Shown here piece by piece: positions 37,301-44,274 of a stretch of 64,000 bases of DNA; positions within the stretch are counted from its first letter, which is position 1, and the number at the start of each line of letters is the position of its first letter. The notes under the pieces were generated by a model. It saw nothing but the letters and a program-made list of their open reading frames with translations. It had not been told where the DNA came from and did no database searches. The position numbers and the translations under genes were made by a program. Origin of the DNA: Anaerosolibacter carboniphilus (lineage in GTDB: Bacteria > Bacillota > Clostridia > Peptostreptococcales > Thermotaleaceae); contig NZ_JACHEN010000023.1 of assembly GCF_014205875.1 (NCBI RefSeq), forward strand, positions 1 to 64,000, written 5' to 3'.

Positions 37301-37745
37301 TCAGCCTTTTATTATTCTGTTTTCAGTACCGATGGCTCTTATTGGTGTCATGCCAGGGTTGGTTCTTACAGGCAATACCTTCGGCTTTGTGTCCTTTGTA
37401 GGGGTAGTAGCCTTGGTAGGAATTGCAGTAAATGATGCTATCGTATTAGTAGATTATATCAACTACTTAAGAAAGAGCGGCTATGACCTAAAGGATGCAG
37501 TGAAAGAAACGGGTATCACCCGATTTATGCCTGTTATGGCAACCACGATTACAACAGCGGGAGGTATATTGCCGATTACCATAAAACAACCATTCTTTGC
37601 GCCCATGGGCTACGCTTTGATCTTTGGATTAAGTATGGCTACGATCCTTACATTGATAGTAGTGCCTGTGTTATATACGATATTGGAGGAATCAAAAATG
37701 AATAGAGCAATAAAAAGAGAAAAGGGTCTAGTAAAGGAGGCATAG
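34383..37745 (+). CDS. RND-family multidrug efflux transporter (AcrB/MexB-like, HAE-1)
   Basis: A 1120-residue inner-membrane pump with 12 helices in two halves, each with a large extracytoplasmic loop. TM1 is near residue 35-52, followed by the porter domain. The conserved transmembrane proton-relay segment with two aspartates (GMLVDNGIVVMENI region) is at about 420. A second half ends in the GIAVNDAIVLVDYIN segment. It starts at GTG with a GGAAGGGAGA site. It is longer than AcrB because of an insertion around residues 535-600 in the middle loop. The adaptor follows, and no outer-membrane channel gene is present, as expected for a Gram-positive envelope. Confidence 0.93.
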   Translation: MKEHDQQSTMHIPELEEQKNIFGRWSAFFIDRFRIVYLIIAAILIWGIGAYIEMPRELEPEVVLPYGHVLTTYVGAGPEEMETLVTKEIEKKLDELEHVKKISSSSGYGYSSIFVEFEQGVDMDDMLQKMRDKVSTAQTELPEDAETPQISRLETNNAPIMIINVSGDYDFATLKSITEKIKEEIEKNKEISEVQIIGGLEREIKVIVDPQKLSVYNLSLDQIKNAIASSNVNFPGGNIVLDQKNYNIRTVGEFLDPMQLENVIITYMGNSPLFLKDIAEIEDGYAEIDSYSRMAYGIGSDQASVKKSVALSVKKKTEADVIKVSKKIHQLLDQGEGTLYPKDIQVEVSGDTAVYVEDELGTVVQNSKSGLLLVIIVLFLFIGFGEALIVSLVIPLSIFIAFGLMDIAGMTFNSITLFSLILAVGMLVDNGIVVMENIDRLRHMGLSAKMAAEVATNQIAPAVASSTLTTLAAFFPIMLTTGIMGAWIKPIPITVIFALSASFLVAVTITPALCSMVLKEHKGAAKIASHPKIEKLMKFASVFLVCGLSLYAFKDETGGVFGFGTLSIVFAALFTTAMAAKQFLRRKDGKSHPIIRRYGDTLYQIIGVKWKRRVVLGAVFTAFALSIALIPLGILKVEMFSPTDATRLYINIETPLGTNIDVTSQIAEEVEKRLLKYSEIKSFVSNIGITGADSLDTISIGSSSTPNKARIIIDLHEEKYRDRTSMEIAAELREVIKDIPGGKIQVQELESGPPSSKPVSIELRSESFDDLRMVASDFAEILKSVEGTRDVESSMQEGAPELQVRVNKERASLLGLDDMTVALGIRNATHGLKATTFRNNQDEIDVVIHTSKEELKTIKDLEKIYFHSRTGQSIPFNQVAEIVETQSMTAIAHDDLKRQASVSSDVEVGIIPGDVVKAFQEAIAQYPIPEGMTMGYAGEQQEMEESFTDMFKNMAIAAILVFLILAIQFNSLSQPFIILFSVPMALIGVMPGLVLTGNTFGFVSFVGVVALVGIAVNDAIVLVDYINYLRKSGYDLKDAVKETGITRFMPVMATTITTAGGILPITIKQPFFAPMGYALIFGLSMATILTLIVVPVLYTILEESKMNRAIKREKGLVKEA

Positions 37746-37748
37746 GAA

Positions 37749-38843
37749 ATGAAAAAACTGCTAACTCTGTTATTGGTCGTTAGTTTTATATTTACAGGCT
37801 GTGCTTCAAAAGATGCAAATCCTGTGGACGCTAAAACTGGAGAAGAGACAACGGCAAAGAAAGACGTCACCTACGTGAAAGTAAGTCCTATCATTGTGAA
37901 GGATTTCACCCAAAAGCTGTCCTTGCCGGGAACATTAGAGCCCAAGGAAACAGTAGTGATTACGCCTAAGATCAATGGATCTGTGGAGGGAATCTATGGA
38001 GATATCGGAAGTAAGATAAAAAAAGATACACTTTTATGTAAGCTTTCGGATACGGAGTTTAGACTTCAATATGAGAATGCTGAGATTAGCCTCAAGAAAG
38101 AAAAACTTACCTATGAAAGCATTAAGAGAAATTATGATCGTTATAAGTCGCTGTTTGAAAGCGGAGCCTTGTCCCAGGCAGACTTTGAAAGTAGTGAAGA
38201 TCAGTATGCGTTAGGACAGGAGCTCCTGAATTTAGCTCAGAATAACTACGAGCTAGCAAAACAAAATCTTGTCTATACGAATATTAAAGCGCCTATTTCT
38301 GGTGTGATTAGTCAGAAGGATGTTGCCATAGGTGAGAATGTAAGTCCTGGGAAAATGCTCTTCACGATTGTGAATGTAGATGAAATATATGTAGAAACAG
38401 GTATATCGGAAAGAGATATTCCGAATATCAAAGTGGGGCAAAAAGTAGTGGTCAAGGTAGATTCCATGGGAGAGATGGTATTAGAGGGACAGATCACCCA
38501 TATCGGACCCGTGCCTGATCAGCAGACAAAAGCTTATCCTATAAAAGTTCTTATAAAAAATAAGGATCAGGTACTTAAGCCTGGAATGTTTGCAACGGTA
38601 GAAATTCTTTTGGATGTCCATAAGGAAGCCATGGCTGTACCTAAGAGTGCCATTCTTACTGAAAATGATAAGCAATTCATATTTATTGAAAGGGATGGAA
38701 AAGCATATAAAAAATTAGTAAAAACAGGATATAAGGACAACGATGATTGGGAGATTATCGAAGGCATTGAAAAGGATGCAAAAGTAATTGTAGTGGGAAA
38801 GGATAAACTGATGGATGGTAATCCAGTAGAAATAAGGGAATAG
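37749..38843 (+). CDS. RND efflux membrane-fusion lipoprotein (HlyD/AcrA-like)
   Basis: A 364-residue lipoprotein adaptor: signal peptide with lipobox FTGC (Cys about 18), then lipoyl-like, helical-hairpin and beta-barrel domains (segments LPGTLEPKETV, APISGVISQK, VGQKVVVKV). It links the RND transporter to the outside of the membrane. Its gene lies 3 bases after the pump with AAAGGAGG upstream, an order (pump first) opposite to that in E. coli acrAB. Confidence 0.92.
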   Translation: MKKLLTLLLVVSFIFTGCASKDANPVDAKTGEETTAKKDVTYVKVSPIIVKDFTQKLSLPGTLEPKETVVITPKINGSVEGIYGDIGSKIKKDTLLCKLSDTEFRLQYENAEISLKKEKLTYESIKRNYDRYKSLFESGALSQADFESSEDQYALGQELLNLAQNNYELAKQNLVYTNIKAPISGVISQKDVAIGENVSPGKMLFTIVNVDEIYVETGISERDIPNIKVGQKVVVKVDSMGEMVLEGQITHIGPVPDQQTKAYPIKVLIKNKDQVLKPGMFATVEILLDVHKEAMAVPKSAILTENDKQFIFIERDGKAYKKLVKTGYKDNDDWEIIEGIEKDAKVIVVGKDKLMDGNPVEIRE

Positions 38844-39017
38844 CAAGGATTTGATGACGAAATATAAGAATAAACATATACTAAAAATAGAAGTAAGCGT
38901 AAGAAACGGTCTAAGGTAGGCAAGGCTCTTCAAGTTTTTGTCTTTAAATAGAAGATTGGGAAGAAATATGCTTTGAATGGAGTAGGCGCAACCAATATAG
39001 AGGGGGGAGTGATACCT

Positions 39018-39362
39018 GTGGTAAAGAGTTTGCATTATAGAGAAGTAACCAGTCTAGACATGGCGCAAGATCAGCAAATTCAGCAATGGTTAGAGAGCCA
39101 TCGTCATGAAAAAGGTATTCACTACAAAAGAAAAGGAAAGAAGATATACATCCTCATCAGCGGTGGAGAAAGGCCTACAGGAGGGTATAAGGTCGTCATT
39201 GACCAAGCAAGGTTAGAAACCTTAGACAGTGCTTATGTATCTGCTCATATAACAGGACCAAAACCAGGTGTTATGGTAGTACAAAAGCTTACGTATCCCT
39301 ATGCTTGTATTCAAGTTGAAAGCGAGGATATCAAGAATGTGCAGGGGGCTTTAATGGGCTAG
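39018..39362 (+). CDS. Small PrcB_C-domain protein
   Basis: A protein of about 114 residues with the PrcB C-terminal-type domain (PF14343): the diagnostic GGERPTGGYKV is followed by a strand and a C-terminal KLTYPYACI segment. In spirochaete PrcB this domain belongs to a protease-complex inhibitor; in Firmicutes similar domains are often secreted and of unknown role. Here no clear signal peptide is seen. GTG 39018 is chosen as start, with GAGGGGGGAG 9 bases before; GTG 39009 and TTG 38973 are less likely. Confidence 0.65.
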   Translation: MVKSLHYREVTSLDMAQDQQIQQWLESHRHEKGIHYKRKGKKIYILISGGERPTGGYKVVIDQARLETLDSAYVSAHITGPKPGVMVVQKLTYPYACIQVESEDIKNVQGALMG

Positions 39363-39424
39363 AAATGCTAACTTCCCTAAAAAATATATCTTATTTATGA
39401 GAAAGAAGCTATTACAAATGAGTC

Positions 39425-39451
39425 ACCAAAAATGAAATCCTCCATATATTG
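39425..39451 (+). promoter_or_regulatory. Possible sigma-K/sigma-E-type sporulation promoter
   Basis: AC at 39425-39426 and CATATATT at 39443-39450 are 16 bases apart, matching the late mother-cell consensus AC-N16-CATANNNT(A). It would give a leader of about 50 nt for the next gene, a coat-like protein. Short degenerate motifs occur by chance, so support is moderate. Confidence 0.4.
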
Positions 39452-39506
39452 ATATTGGGAATGGACAATCCAAAAATTCCCGAATATGAGAGGAGGAAGA
39501 GAACCC

Positions 39507-40430
39507 ATGTCATGTAATAAAAAAATTCCTGGCCCAACCCTAGGCATAGAAGATAGATGCTGTACAGCTACAACAGGCTGCAGTTTTGACGGGACTTTAA
39601 GAAATGTAGTAACAGAACCTATTTATGTGCAGAAAGTGTATGATGCAGCATTGTTTAACCTCCAAGGGCTTAGAACTATCGAAGGACAAATTTTCACACC
39701 AGCATTAGGCAGAGGGGCAAGAATTATTGCTATTCGAGAAATTCGATGCAGAAAATTCTTTAATCCTCAAAACATCAATGATCCCAGAAACTTAACCGTA
39801 ACACCAACCACAACCTTGGCTGGTGCTGAATTTGTAGAAGATGGTGCAGGGAGAGATGTTCTTGTAATTGGGCCCGATGGTACAGCTTCAGAGAGATTAG
39901 TCTTTGCCAATACAACTGAGTGCGATGAGGAAGGTAGAGGAACACCTATTTTTGGAACACAGAATATCGCCATCACAGGAAGTGTTGTAGTTGAAATTGA
40001 TGTGGTCTATCAAGATGACTGTGATAGAGATAACAGAGCGACATTGAAAGCAATCGTCCCCATTGCAACACCAGCTGCACCTTTGATTTTGACAAACTTC
40101 TTCGAATTATGCTTGCCATCTGTATTCGATAGTGCTTTCTTGCCAAGATTTACTGAATTCTGCAATATCGATTGCGAAGTAAGATTGGCTACCAATAGCA
40201 TCCGAAGAGATATTATGATCGATCCTGCCACAGGAACCGTAAGAGCAAATCTCATCATCGCTCTTTGCGTGACCTGTGAGAAGAAGATTGTGGTACCTGT
40301 TCAGCTTTGCGTATTGTCTACAGGCTTCCCAGTATTGGAGGCTAATGTAGAGCAAATCTGCTCAACATTCCCACAATTATTCCCAAATCAGATTGATGAA
40401 TCTTCGAAACCTTGTGGTCAAGAGTTCTAA
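39507..40430 (+). CDS. Cys-rich uncharacterised protein, possible spore-surface component
   Basis: A 307-residue protein without signal peptide or membrane segment, rich in Cys, Thr, Val and Ile, with paired cysteines near the start (EDRCCTATTGC) and later CVTCEKKIVVPVQLCV. Two similar beta-rich halves seem present. I recognise no catalytic motif. Composition and the upstream sigma-K-like promoter suggest a coat or exosporium protein made in the mother cell; this is inference. ATG 39507 is chosen because AGAGGAGG lies 10-17 bases before it. A perfect terminator follows. Confidence 0.6.
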   Translation: MSCNKKIPGPTLGIEDRCCTATTGCSFDGTLRNVVTEPIYVQKVYDAALFNLQGLRTIEGQIFTPALGRGARIIAIREIRCRKFFNPQNINDPRNLTVTPTTTLAGAEFVEDGAGRDVLVIGPDGTASERLVFANTTECDEEGRGTPIFGTQNIAITGSVVVEIDVVYQDDCDRDNRATLKAIVPIATPAAPLILTNFFELCLPSVFDSAFLPRFTEFCNIDCEVRLATNSIRRDIMIDPATGTVRANLIIALCVTCEKKIVVPVQLCVLSTGFPVLEANVEQICSTFPQLFPNQIDESSKPCGQEF

Positions 40431-40434
40431 TAGT

Positions 40435-40466
40435 AACTCCCTGGCGAATGCCAGGGAGTTTGTTCT
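40435..40466 (+). terminator. Rho-independent terminator
   Basis: A perfect 10-bp stem (40435-40444 with 40451-40460) with a 6-nt loop and TTGTTCTT tail. Confidence 0.85.
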
Positions 40467-40540
40467 TATTCATTCAGTCAGGAGAGGTTATAATATGGTA
40501 AATAAATATGTTTACAAAAAATGGATCATAGGTTAAGACT

Positions 40541-40612
40541 GTAGAGGCGCCCATTGGGCGTCGGAGAATGGATCATTGCCTACGAACATGGACGTGCAAT
40601 GCACGCCTCTAC
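40541..40612 (+). repeat. Dispersed inverted-repeat element, type 1 copy B
   Basis: Same ends and same 72-bp length as the copy at 22637-22708: GTAGAGGCGCCCATTGGGCG at left and GACGTGCAATGCACGCCTCTAC-type right end, with a diverged middle. The flanks again carry a TATGTCA-like sequence on the right. Confidence 0.85.
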
Positions 40613-40663
40613 TATTATGTCATAATATTAATTATATATTGTTTATTTATAAAGGGCAGAGAG

Positions 40664-40672
40664 TGCTATAAT
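40664..40672 (+). promoter_or_regulatory. Extended -10 promoter of yjjI
   Basis: TGCTATAAT (TG at 40664-40665, TATAAT at 40667-40672) forms a good extended -10; no convincing -35 hexamer is seen 17 bases upstream. The leader would be about 28 nt. Confidence 0.55.
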
Positions 40673-40706
40673 AGATATAGAGTATATGACATGAGGTGAG
40701 AATTGT

Positions 40707-42200
40707 ATGAACAATACGATAAATGTTATCAAGGATCAGACATTAACTTATCAACAAAAGGTTATACAGCTTGCCAGGGAGGCAGAGAACGGTATTCAAG
40801 TGCTGAATATCTCTCAGAATGTAAAATCTTATATGGATAAAGGTATTATTTGTGACATGTTTGAAGGCAACGCACCCTATCGACCAAGATACATTCTGCC
40901 GGATTATCAAAGGTTCATGAAACAGGGCAGCAACTTCTTAGGGCTACAAGCCCCAGAGAGTTTGGGGGAGGCCATCAATCATCTGTTGATCCTCTATAAG
41001 CATGTACCCTCCATTACATCTTTTCCAGTCTTTCTTGGAGAATTGGATCAATTATTAGAGCCATTTATCGATGATGAAGAGGAAGCCTATAAAGCCATTA
41101 AATTATTTTTAACCCACATTGATCGTACATTGACAGATTCCTTTGTCCATGCCAATATTGGTCCCAAAGCAACGAAAGCTGGACGATTGATTTTGAAGGC
41201 TGAAAAGGAGTTGAAAAATGCTGTACCGAATCTAACCCTTAAGTATAACAAAGATACGGAGAGGGAGTTTGCCCTGGAAGCCATATCTACAGGATTAGAA
41301 GTATCGAAGCCGTATTTTGCCAATCATGAAATGTTTGTGCAGGATTTCGGAACAGCCTATGGTACTGCCAGTTGTTATAATGGGTTGCCCATAGGGGGTG
41401 GAAGCTATACTTTGGTACGGCTGAATCTGAAAAAATTGGCCGAGGAAGCGGGTAGCTTGGAAGAGTTTTTGAAAGTCTATATTCCGCGGGCAGTTCAGTT
41501 GATGAATATTTTGATCGATGAGAGAATTCGATTCCTTGTAGAGGAAAGTGGTTTCTTTGAAAGCAGTTTCCTTGTGGAGGAGGAACTTGTGAGAAAAGAT
41601 CGGTTTACTGCCATGTTTGGAATATTTGGCTTGGCTCAATGCGTAAATCTACTTTTAGATGCCAAGACCCCAAAAGAACGTTATGGACATAGTGAAAAAG
41701 CAATGAAGCTAGGTTATGATATCATTAAAACCATCGAGCGAGAAGTGAATCAATATGAAAGCCCCTATTGCATTGCTACAGGGAAAAGATTTTTACTTCA
41801 CGCCCAGTCAGGAATCTCCGGGGATGTGGAAGAAACCGCAGGCTGTAGAATTCCCATTGGTGAGGAACCAGAACTCATGGACCATATTCTTCATGCAGCA
41901 AATTTTCATCCCCTTTTTCCATCCGGAATCAGTGATATTTTTACATTTGAAACCACAGCAAGGAAGAATCCAGAATTTGTGTTGAATATTATTCAAGGTG
42001 CCATGGAAAAGGGGCTAAGGATGTTTGCTTTCTCTTGCAGCGATAATGATTTAATGCGAATTACAGGGTATTTAGTAAAGAAATCAGAGATGAAAAAGCT
42101 AAAAGAGGGCCAACAGGTACTCCACGATACAGTAGGATTAGGACTGGAGGCGGCTGAAAAACAAAATCTATATGATCGAAAGGTCACGCAGAATGACTAA
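40707..42200 (+). CDS. yjjI: YjjI-family glycyl-radical enzyme
   Basis: A 497-residue oxygen-sensitive enzyme of the YjjI (DUF3029) family. The C-terminal glycyl-radical motif is MRITGYLV, with the radical-bearing Gly at residue 454. A cysteine that may carry the thiyl radical is in TAGCRIP; I cannot prove that assignment. The reaction catalysed by this family is not established to my knowledge. The next gene encodes its dedicated SAM activase and overlaps it by 8 bases. GAGGTGA lies 8 bases before the ATG. Confidence 0.88.
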   Translation: MNNTINVIKDQTLTYQQKVIQLAREAENGIQVLNISQNVKSYMDKGIICDMFEGNAPYRPRYILPDYQRFMKQGSNFLGLQAPESLGEAINHLLILYKHVPSITSFPVFLGELDQLLEPFIDDEEEAYKAIKLFLTHIDRTLTDSFVHANIGPKATKAGRLILKAEKELKNAVPNLTLKYNKDTEREFALEAISTGLEVSKPYFANHEMFVQDFGTAYGTASCYNGLPIGGGSYTLVRLNLKKLAEEAGSLEEFLKVYIPRAVQLMNILIDERIRFLVEESGFFESSFLVEEELVRKDRFTAMFGIFGLAQCVNLLLDAKTPKERYGHSEKAMKLGYDIIKTIEREVNQYESPYCIATGKRFLLHAQSGISGDVEETAGCRIPIGEEPELMDHILHAANFHPLFPSGISDIFTFETTARKNPEFVLNIIQGAMEKGLRMFAFSCSDNDLMRITGYLVKKSEMKKLKEGQQVLHDTVGLGLEAAEKQNLYDRKVTQND

Positions 42201-43029
42201 GGGTTATGTCCATAAAATCATACCCTTTAGTGCTGTGGATGGACCAGGAAACCGAATGGTGATCTTTCTCCAGGGATGTAATTTTAACTGTATCTATTGT
42301 CATAATCCTGAGACCATTCACCTATGCAATCACTGTGGTATTTGTTCAACCTGCTGCCCCTATAGCGCTTTAGATTGGAAAGACGGAAAAGTCGATTGGA
42401 ATCAGGATTTGTGTCAGCATTGTGATCACTGTATAAAGGCATGTCCCCATACCAGTTCGCCAAAGGTAAGAGAGATGAACGTAGAAGAGGTAATCTCTCA
42501 GATTCAAAAGGTAAGACCTTTTATTTCCGGTATTACGGTATCGGGGGGAGAGTGTACTCTGCAGATAGATTTTGTTAAGGAACTTTTTAAAAAAGCCAAA
42601 GATATGGGGCTGACTACATTTCTAGACACCAATGGTTTTGTGTCCATGGGTCACTTGAAAATCCTGGGAGAAGATATGGATATGGCCATGGTGGACCTAA
42701 AGGCTTGGGATGTAGAAGCGCATGAAATGCTTACTGGACAGGAGAACACTTTGGTTTTACAAAGCATCCGATATCTTGCAGCGCAGCGCAAGCTCTACGA
42801 AGTGCGAACGGTGATCGTACCAGCGCTATTGGATAATCATGAAACTGTTCAAAAGACCGGTCAGCTGCTTGCGATGCTAGATCCAGATATAAGATATAAA
42901 CTCATCCGATTTCGTCCAATAGGAGTACGAAAAGAGGCAGCAAACTTAAAAGAACCCTCCGATGAGTTGATGGAAGACCTCATGGACCTTGCAAGAAAAG
43001 AGGGCTGCAAACATATAATCATTGTATAA
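42193..43029 (+). CDS. yjjW: YjjW-family glycyl-radical enzyme activase (radical SAM)
   Basis: A 278-residue radical SAM protein that installs the glycyl radical on the preceding enzyme. The SAM [4Fe-4S] motif CNFNCIYC is near residue 30, followed by a ferredoxin-like insertion with two further Cys clusters (CNHCGICSTCC and CQHCDHCIKAC) for two more [4Fe-4S] centres, then TVSGGECTLQ. ATG 42193 gives the family N-terminus and overlaps yjjI; an in-frame ATG lies 21 bases earlier. Confidence 0.9.
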   Translation: MTKGYVHKIIPFSAVDGPGNRMVIFLQGCNFNCIYCHNPETIHLCNHCGICSTCCPYSALDWKDGKVDWNQDLCQHCDHCIKACPHTSSPKVREMNVEEVISQIQKVRPFISGITVSGGECTLQIDFVKELFKKAKDMGLTTFLDTNGFVSMGHLKILGEDMDMAMVDLKAWDVEAHEMLTGQENTLVLQSIRYLAAQRKLYEVRTVIVPALLDNHETVQKTGQLLAMLDPDIRYKLIRFRPIGVRKEAANLKEPSDELMEDLMDLARKEGCKHIIIV

Positions 43030-43063
43030 AACAGACCTTCCCAGATCATCGGGAAGGTCTGTT
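43030..43063 (+). terminator. Bidirectional terminator between yjjW and the minus-strand glutaredoxin gene
   Basis: A perfect 13-bp stem (43030-43042 with 43051-43063) with an 8-nt loop. A- and T-rich flanks on both sides allow it to end transcripts from either direction. Confidence 0.85.
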
Positions 43064-43064
43064 A

Positions 43065-43403
43065 TTATGTTTCCATTTGAAATTGATGGGAACAGCTAGG
43101 GCATGTGACCCGGATTCTTCCCTTGTTCGTAGGGACCCTTAGTCTTGAACGACAGGAAGGACAGTCTAGAATGGTAAATTTCAGTGCGCGTTCAATTTTT
43201 TCGGGATTGAAGCCTACGATGGCCTCGTCACCGATGAGAAAAGTGGGGACACCTGTAATTTTTCGCTGTGTCATTTCCCTTGCAGCGGCAGGATCATGGT
43301 GAACATCCTTCTCAATAAATGGAATTCCTTTTCTCGAAAGATACTCTTTCGCAGTATGGCAATGGGGTCATGTTTTTGTTGTTAAAACGATGATTGGCTG
43401 CAT
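43065..43403 (-). CDS. Selenocysteine-containing glutaredoxin-like protein with C-terminal zinc ribbon (in-frame UGA)
   Basis: The reading frame runs from ATG 43403-43401, behind AAGGGAGG, to TAA at 43065, and contains one in-frame TGA at 43370-43368. With selenocysteine (U) at that codon the product has 112 residues and the redox motif is T-U12-P-H-C15, exactly where glutaredoxins have CPxC. The core continues as HTAKEYLSRKGIPF and KITGVPTFLIGDEAIVGF, a complete glutaredoxin fold with cis-Pro (GVPTF). Residues about 80-112 carry two CPSC pairs, a likely zinc ribbon. A SECIS-type hairpin starts 16 nt after the UGA. A selenoprotein glutaredoxin acting on selenoprotein MsrA is known from Alkaliphilus oremlandii. 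An ordinary gene caller would start at 43274 and miss the active site. Confidence 0.88.
43335..43351 (-). promoter_or_regulatory. Bacterial SECIS-type hairpin
   Basis: On the minus strand CGAAAG-AGTAT-CTTTCG forms a perfect 6-bp stem with a 5-nt loop whose second base is G, located 24 nt after the UGA. This fits bacterial SECIS rules: a small apical loop with G among its first two bases, roughly 16-37 nt downstream of the codon. It lies within the coding frame. Confidence 0.75.
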
Positions 43404-43452
43404 AGAGGATGCCTCCCTTGTATGTCAGATATTTTGCAAAATCACTACTTTC

Positions 43453-43482
43453 ATTATACCCAAAGGATGTAGAAACCAGCAA
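43453..43482 (-). promoter_or_regulatory. Sigma-A-like promoter of the selenoprotein gene
   Basis: Minus strand TTGCTG (43482-43477) and TATAAT (43458-43453), 18 bases apart, about 50 nt before the ATG. It lies after the end of the upstream superoxide dismutase gene, so the glutaredoxin can be expressed on its own. Confidence 0.6.
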
Positions 43483-43510
43483 GCGTGTGATAGAAATGGA
43501 TGAGAAGCAT

Positions 43511-44092
43511 TTAATCGTTACGCTGAATGACGCCGCAGGCCAGACGCTTTCCAGCATCGCCAGCAGGTTGACTACGATAATCATCGGGACTTTGATGGAT
43601 GATTACAGCTTTTCCAATGGCATCCTTTACTCTAAATTTATTTGTAAAGAAAGTCATTTTTGCAACTCCGTCATTTGAGAACAATACAGGAAAATCTCCC
43701 GCATGATTTCCATGGGGCTGATTGGTGGGATTCCAGTGTTGGCCTGCTGCTTCGAAGGGTTTTTCAGGGTCACCGATGGTACAATCACCTTTTTCATGGA
43801 GGTGAAAGCCATGGGGCCCAATGGGAGGTTTCTCTTTACTACCTGGTTGATAAGGTGGAAGGCCAACCACTTGGACATAGACCTCTGTGCCGCCAGGGAC
43901 ATCTTTAAAATAGACCACGCCTCTTAAATCTGGTGCCAAGGGGCCACCTTTGAGATGGGCTATTGCGAGGGTTGGAGTGGATGAAGTATTATTCCCTCGG
44001 AAGGAAGGACGTTGATAATATGAAGATATTGGATACATGGGCATATAGGGAGCGGTATCCATATAGTAACCTGGATAATAAGGATATTGCAT
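43511..44092 (-). CDS. sodC: Cu/Zn superoxide dismutase-like protein, coat-type N-terminus
   Basis: A 193-residue protein. The Tyr/Pro/Met-rich N-terminal 35 residues resemble spore-coat proteins and are not a signal peptide. The rest is a SodC domain with a complete ligand set: His97 and His99 (GFHLHE), His119 (GQHWNP), His127, His130, Asp133 (HGNHAGD), His166 (IIHQSPDD), disulfide Cys104-Cys186 and active-site Arg183 (GKRLACGV). So unlike B. subtilis YojM, which lacks a copper ligand, it looks competent for activity. AAAGGAGA precedes the ATG. The upstream sigma-K-like promoter and the N-terminus suggest a spore-associated role; this part is inference. Confidence 0.88.
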   Translation of the reverse strand: MQYPYYPGYYMDTAPYMPMYPISSYYQRPSFRGNNTSSTPTLAIAHLKGGPLAPDLRGVVYFKDVPGGTEVYVQVVGLPPYQPGSKEKPPIGPHGFHLHEKGDCTIGDPEKPFEAAGQHWNPTNQPHGNHAGDFPVLFSNDGVAKMTFFTNKFRVKDAIGKAVIIHQSPDDYRSQPAGDAGKRLACGVIQRND

Positions 44093-44174
44093 AAGATGTA
44101 TCTCCTTTCAATTATATTAGAGTGGTGGGATTTACTGAAAAAACTTGGATGATATGATCTAACACTATTCACTT

Positions 44175-44202
44175 TATCCTATGCATGTTGAGATAAAGAT
44201 GT
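44175..44202 (-). promoter_or_regulatory. Possible sigma-K-type promoter of sodC
   Basis: On the minus strand AC (44202-44201) lies 17 bases before CATAGGATA (44183-44175), a perfect match to CATANNNTA. Leader about 75 nt. It is a second hint of mother-cell expression in this region. Confidence 0.4.
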
Positions 44203-44274
44203 TATAGATAGAGACATATTAGATAAAGAATGCAACATAAATATCACAGATTAAGATTAAGGTTGTAGGGGCGA

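Noticed and set aside
43065..43274. A 69-residue zinc-ribbon protein starting at the internal ATG 43274
   Set aside because: It has no ribosome site, and the frame upstream encodes a full glutaredoxin N-terminus joined through a UGA with a SECIS-type hairpin.
43312..43584. A 90-residue minus-strand ORF overlapping the glutaredoxin and sodC ends
   Set aside because: It is a shifted frame of the glutaredoxin gene; no ribosome site and no coherent protein features.
43654..43927. Plus-strand ORFs opposite sodC
   Set aside because: They are antisense shadows of the well-supported SOD-like gene.
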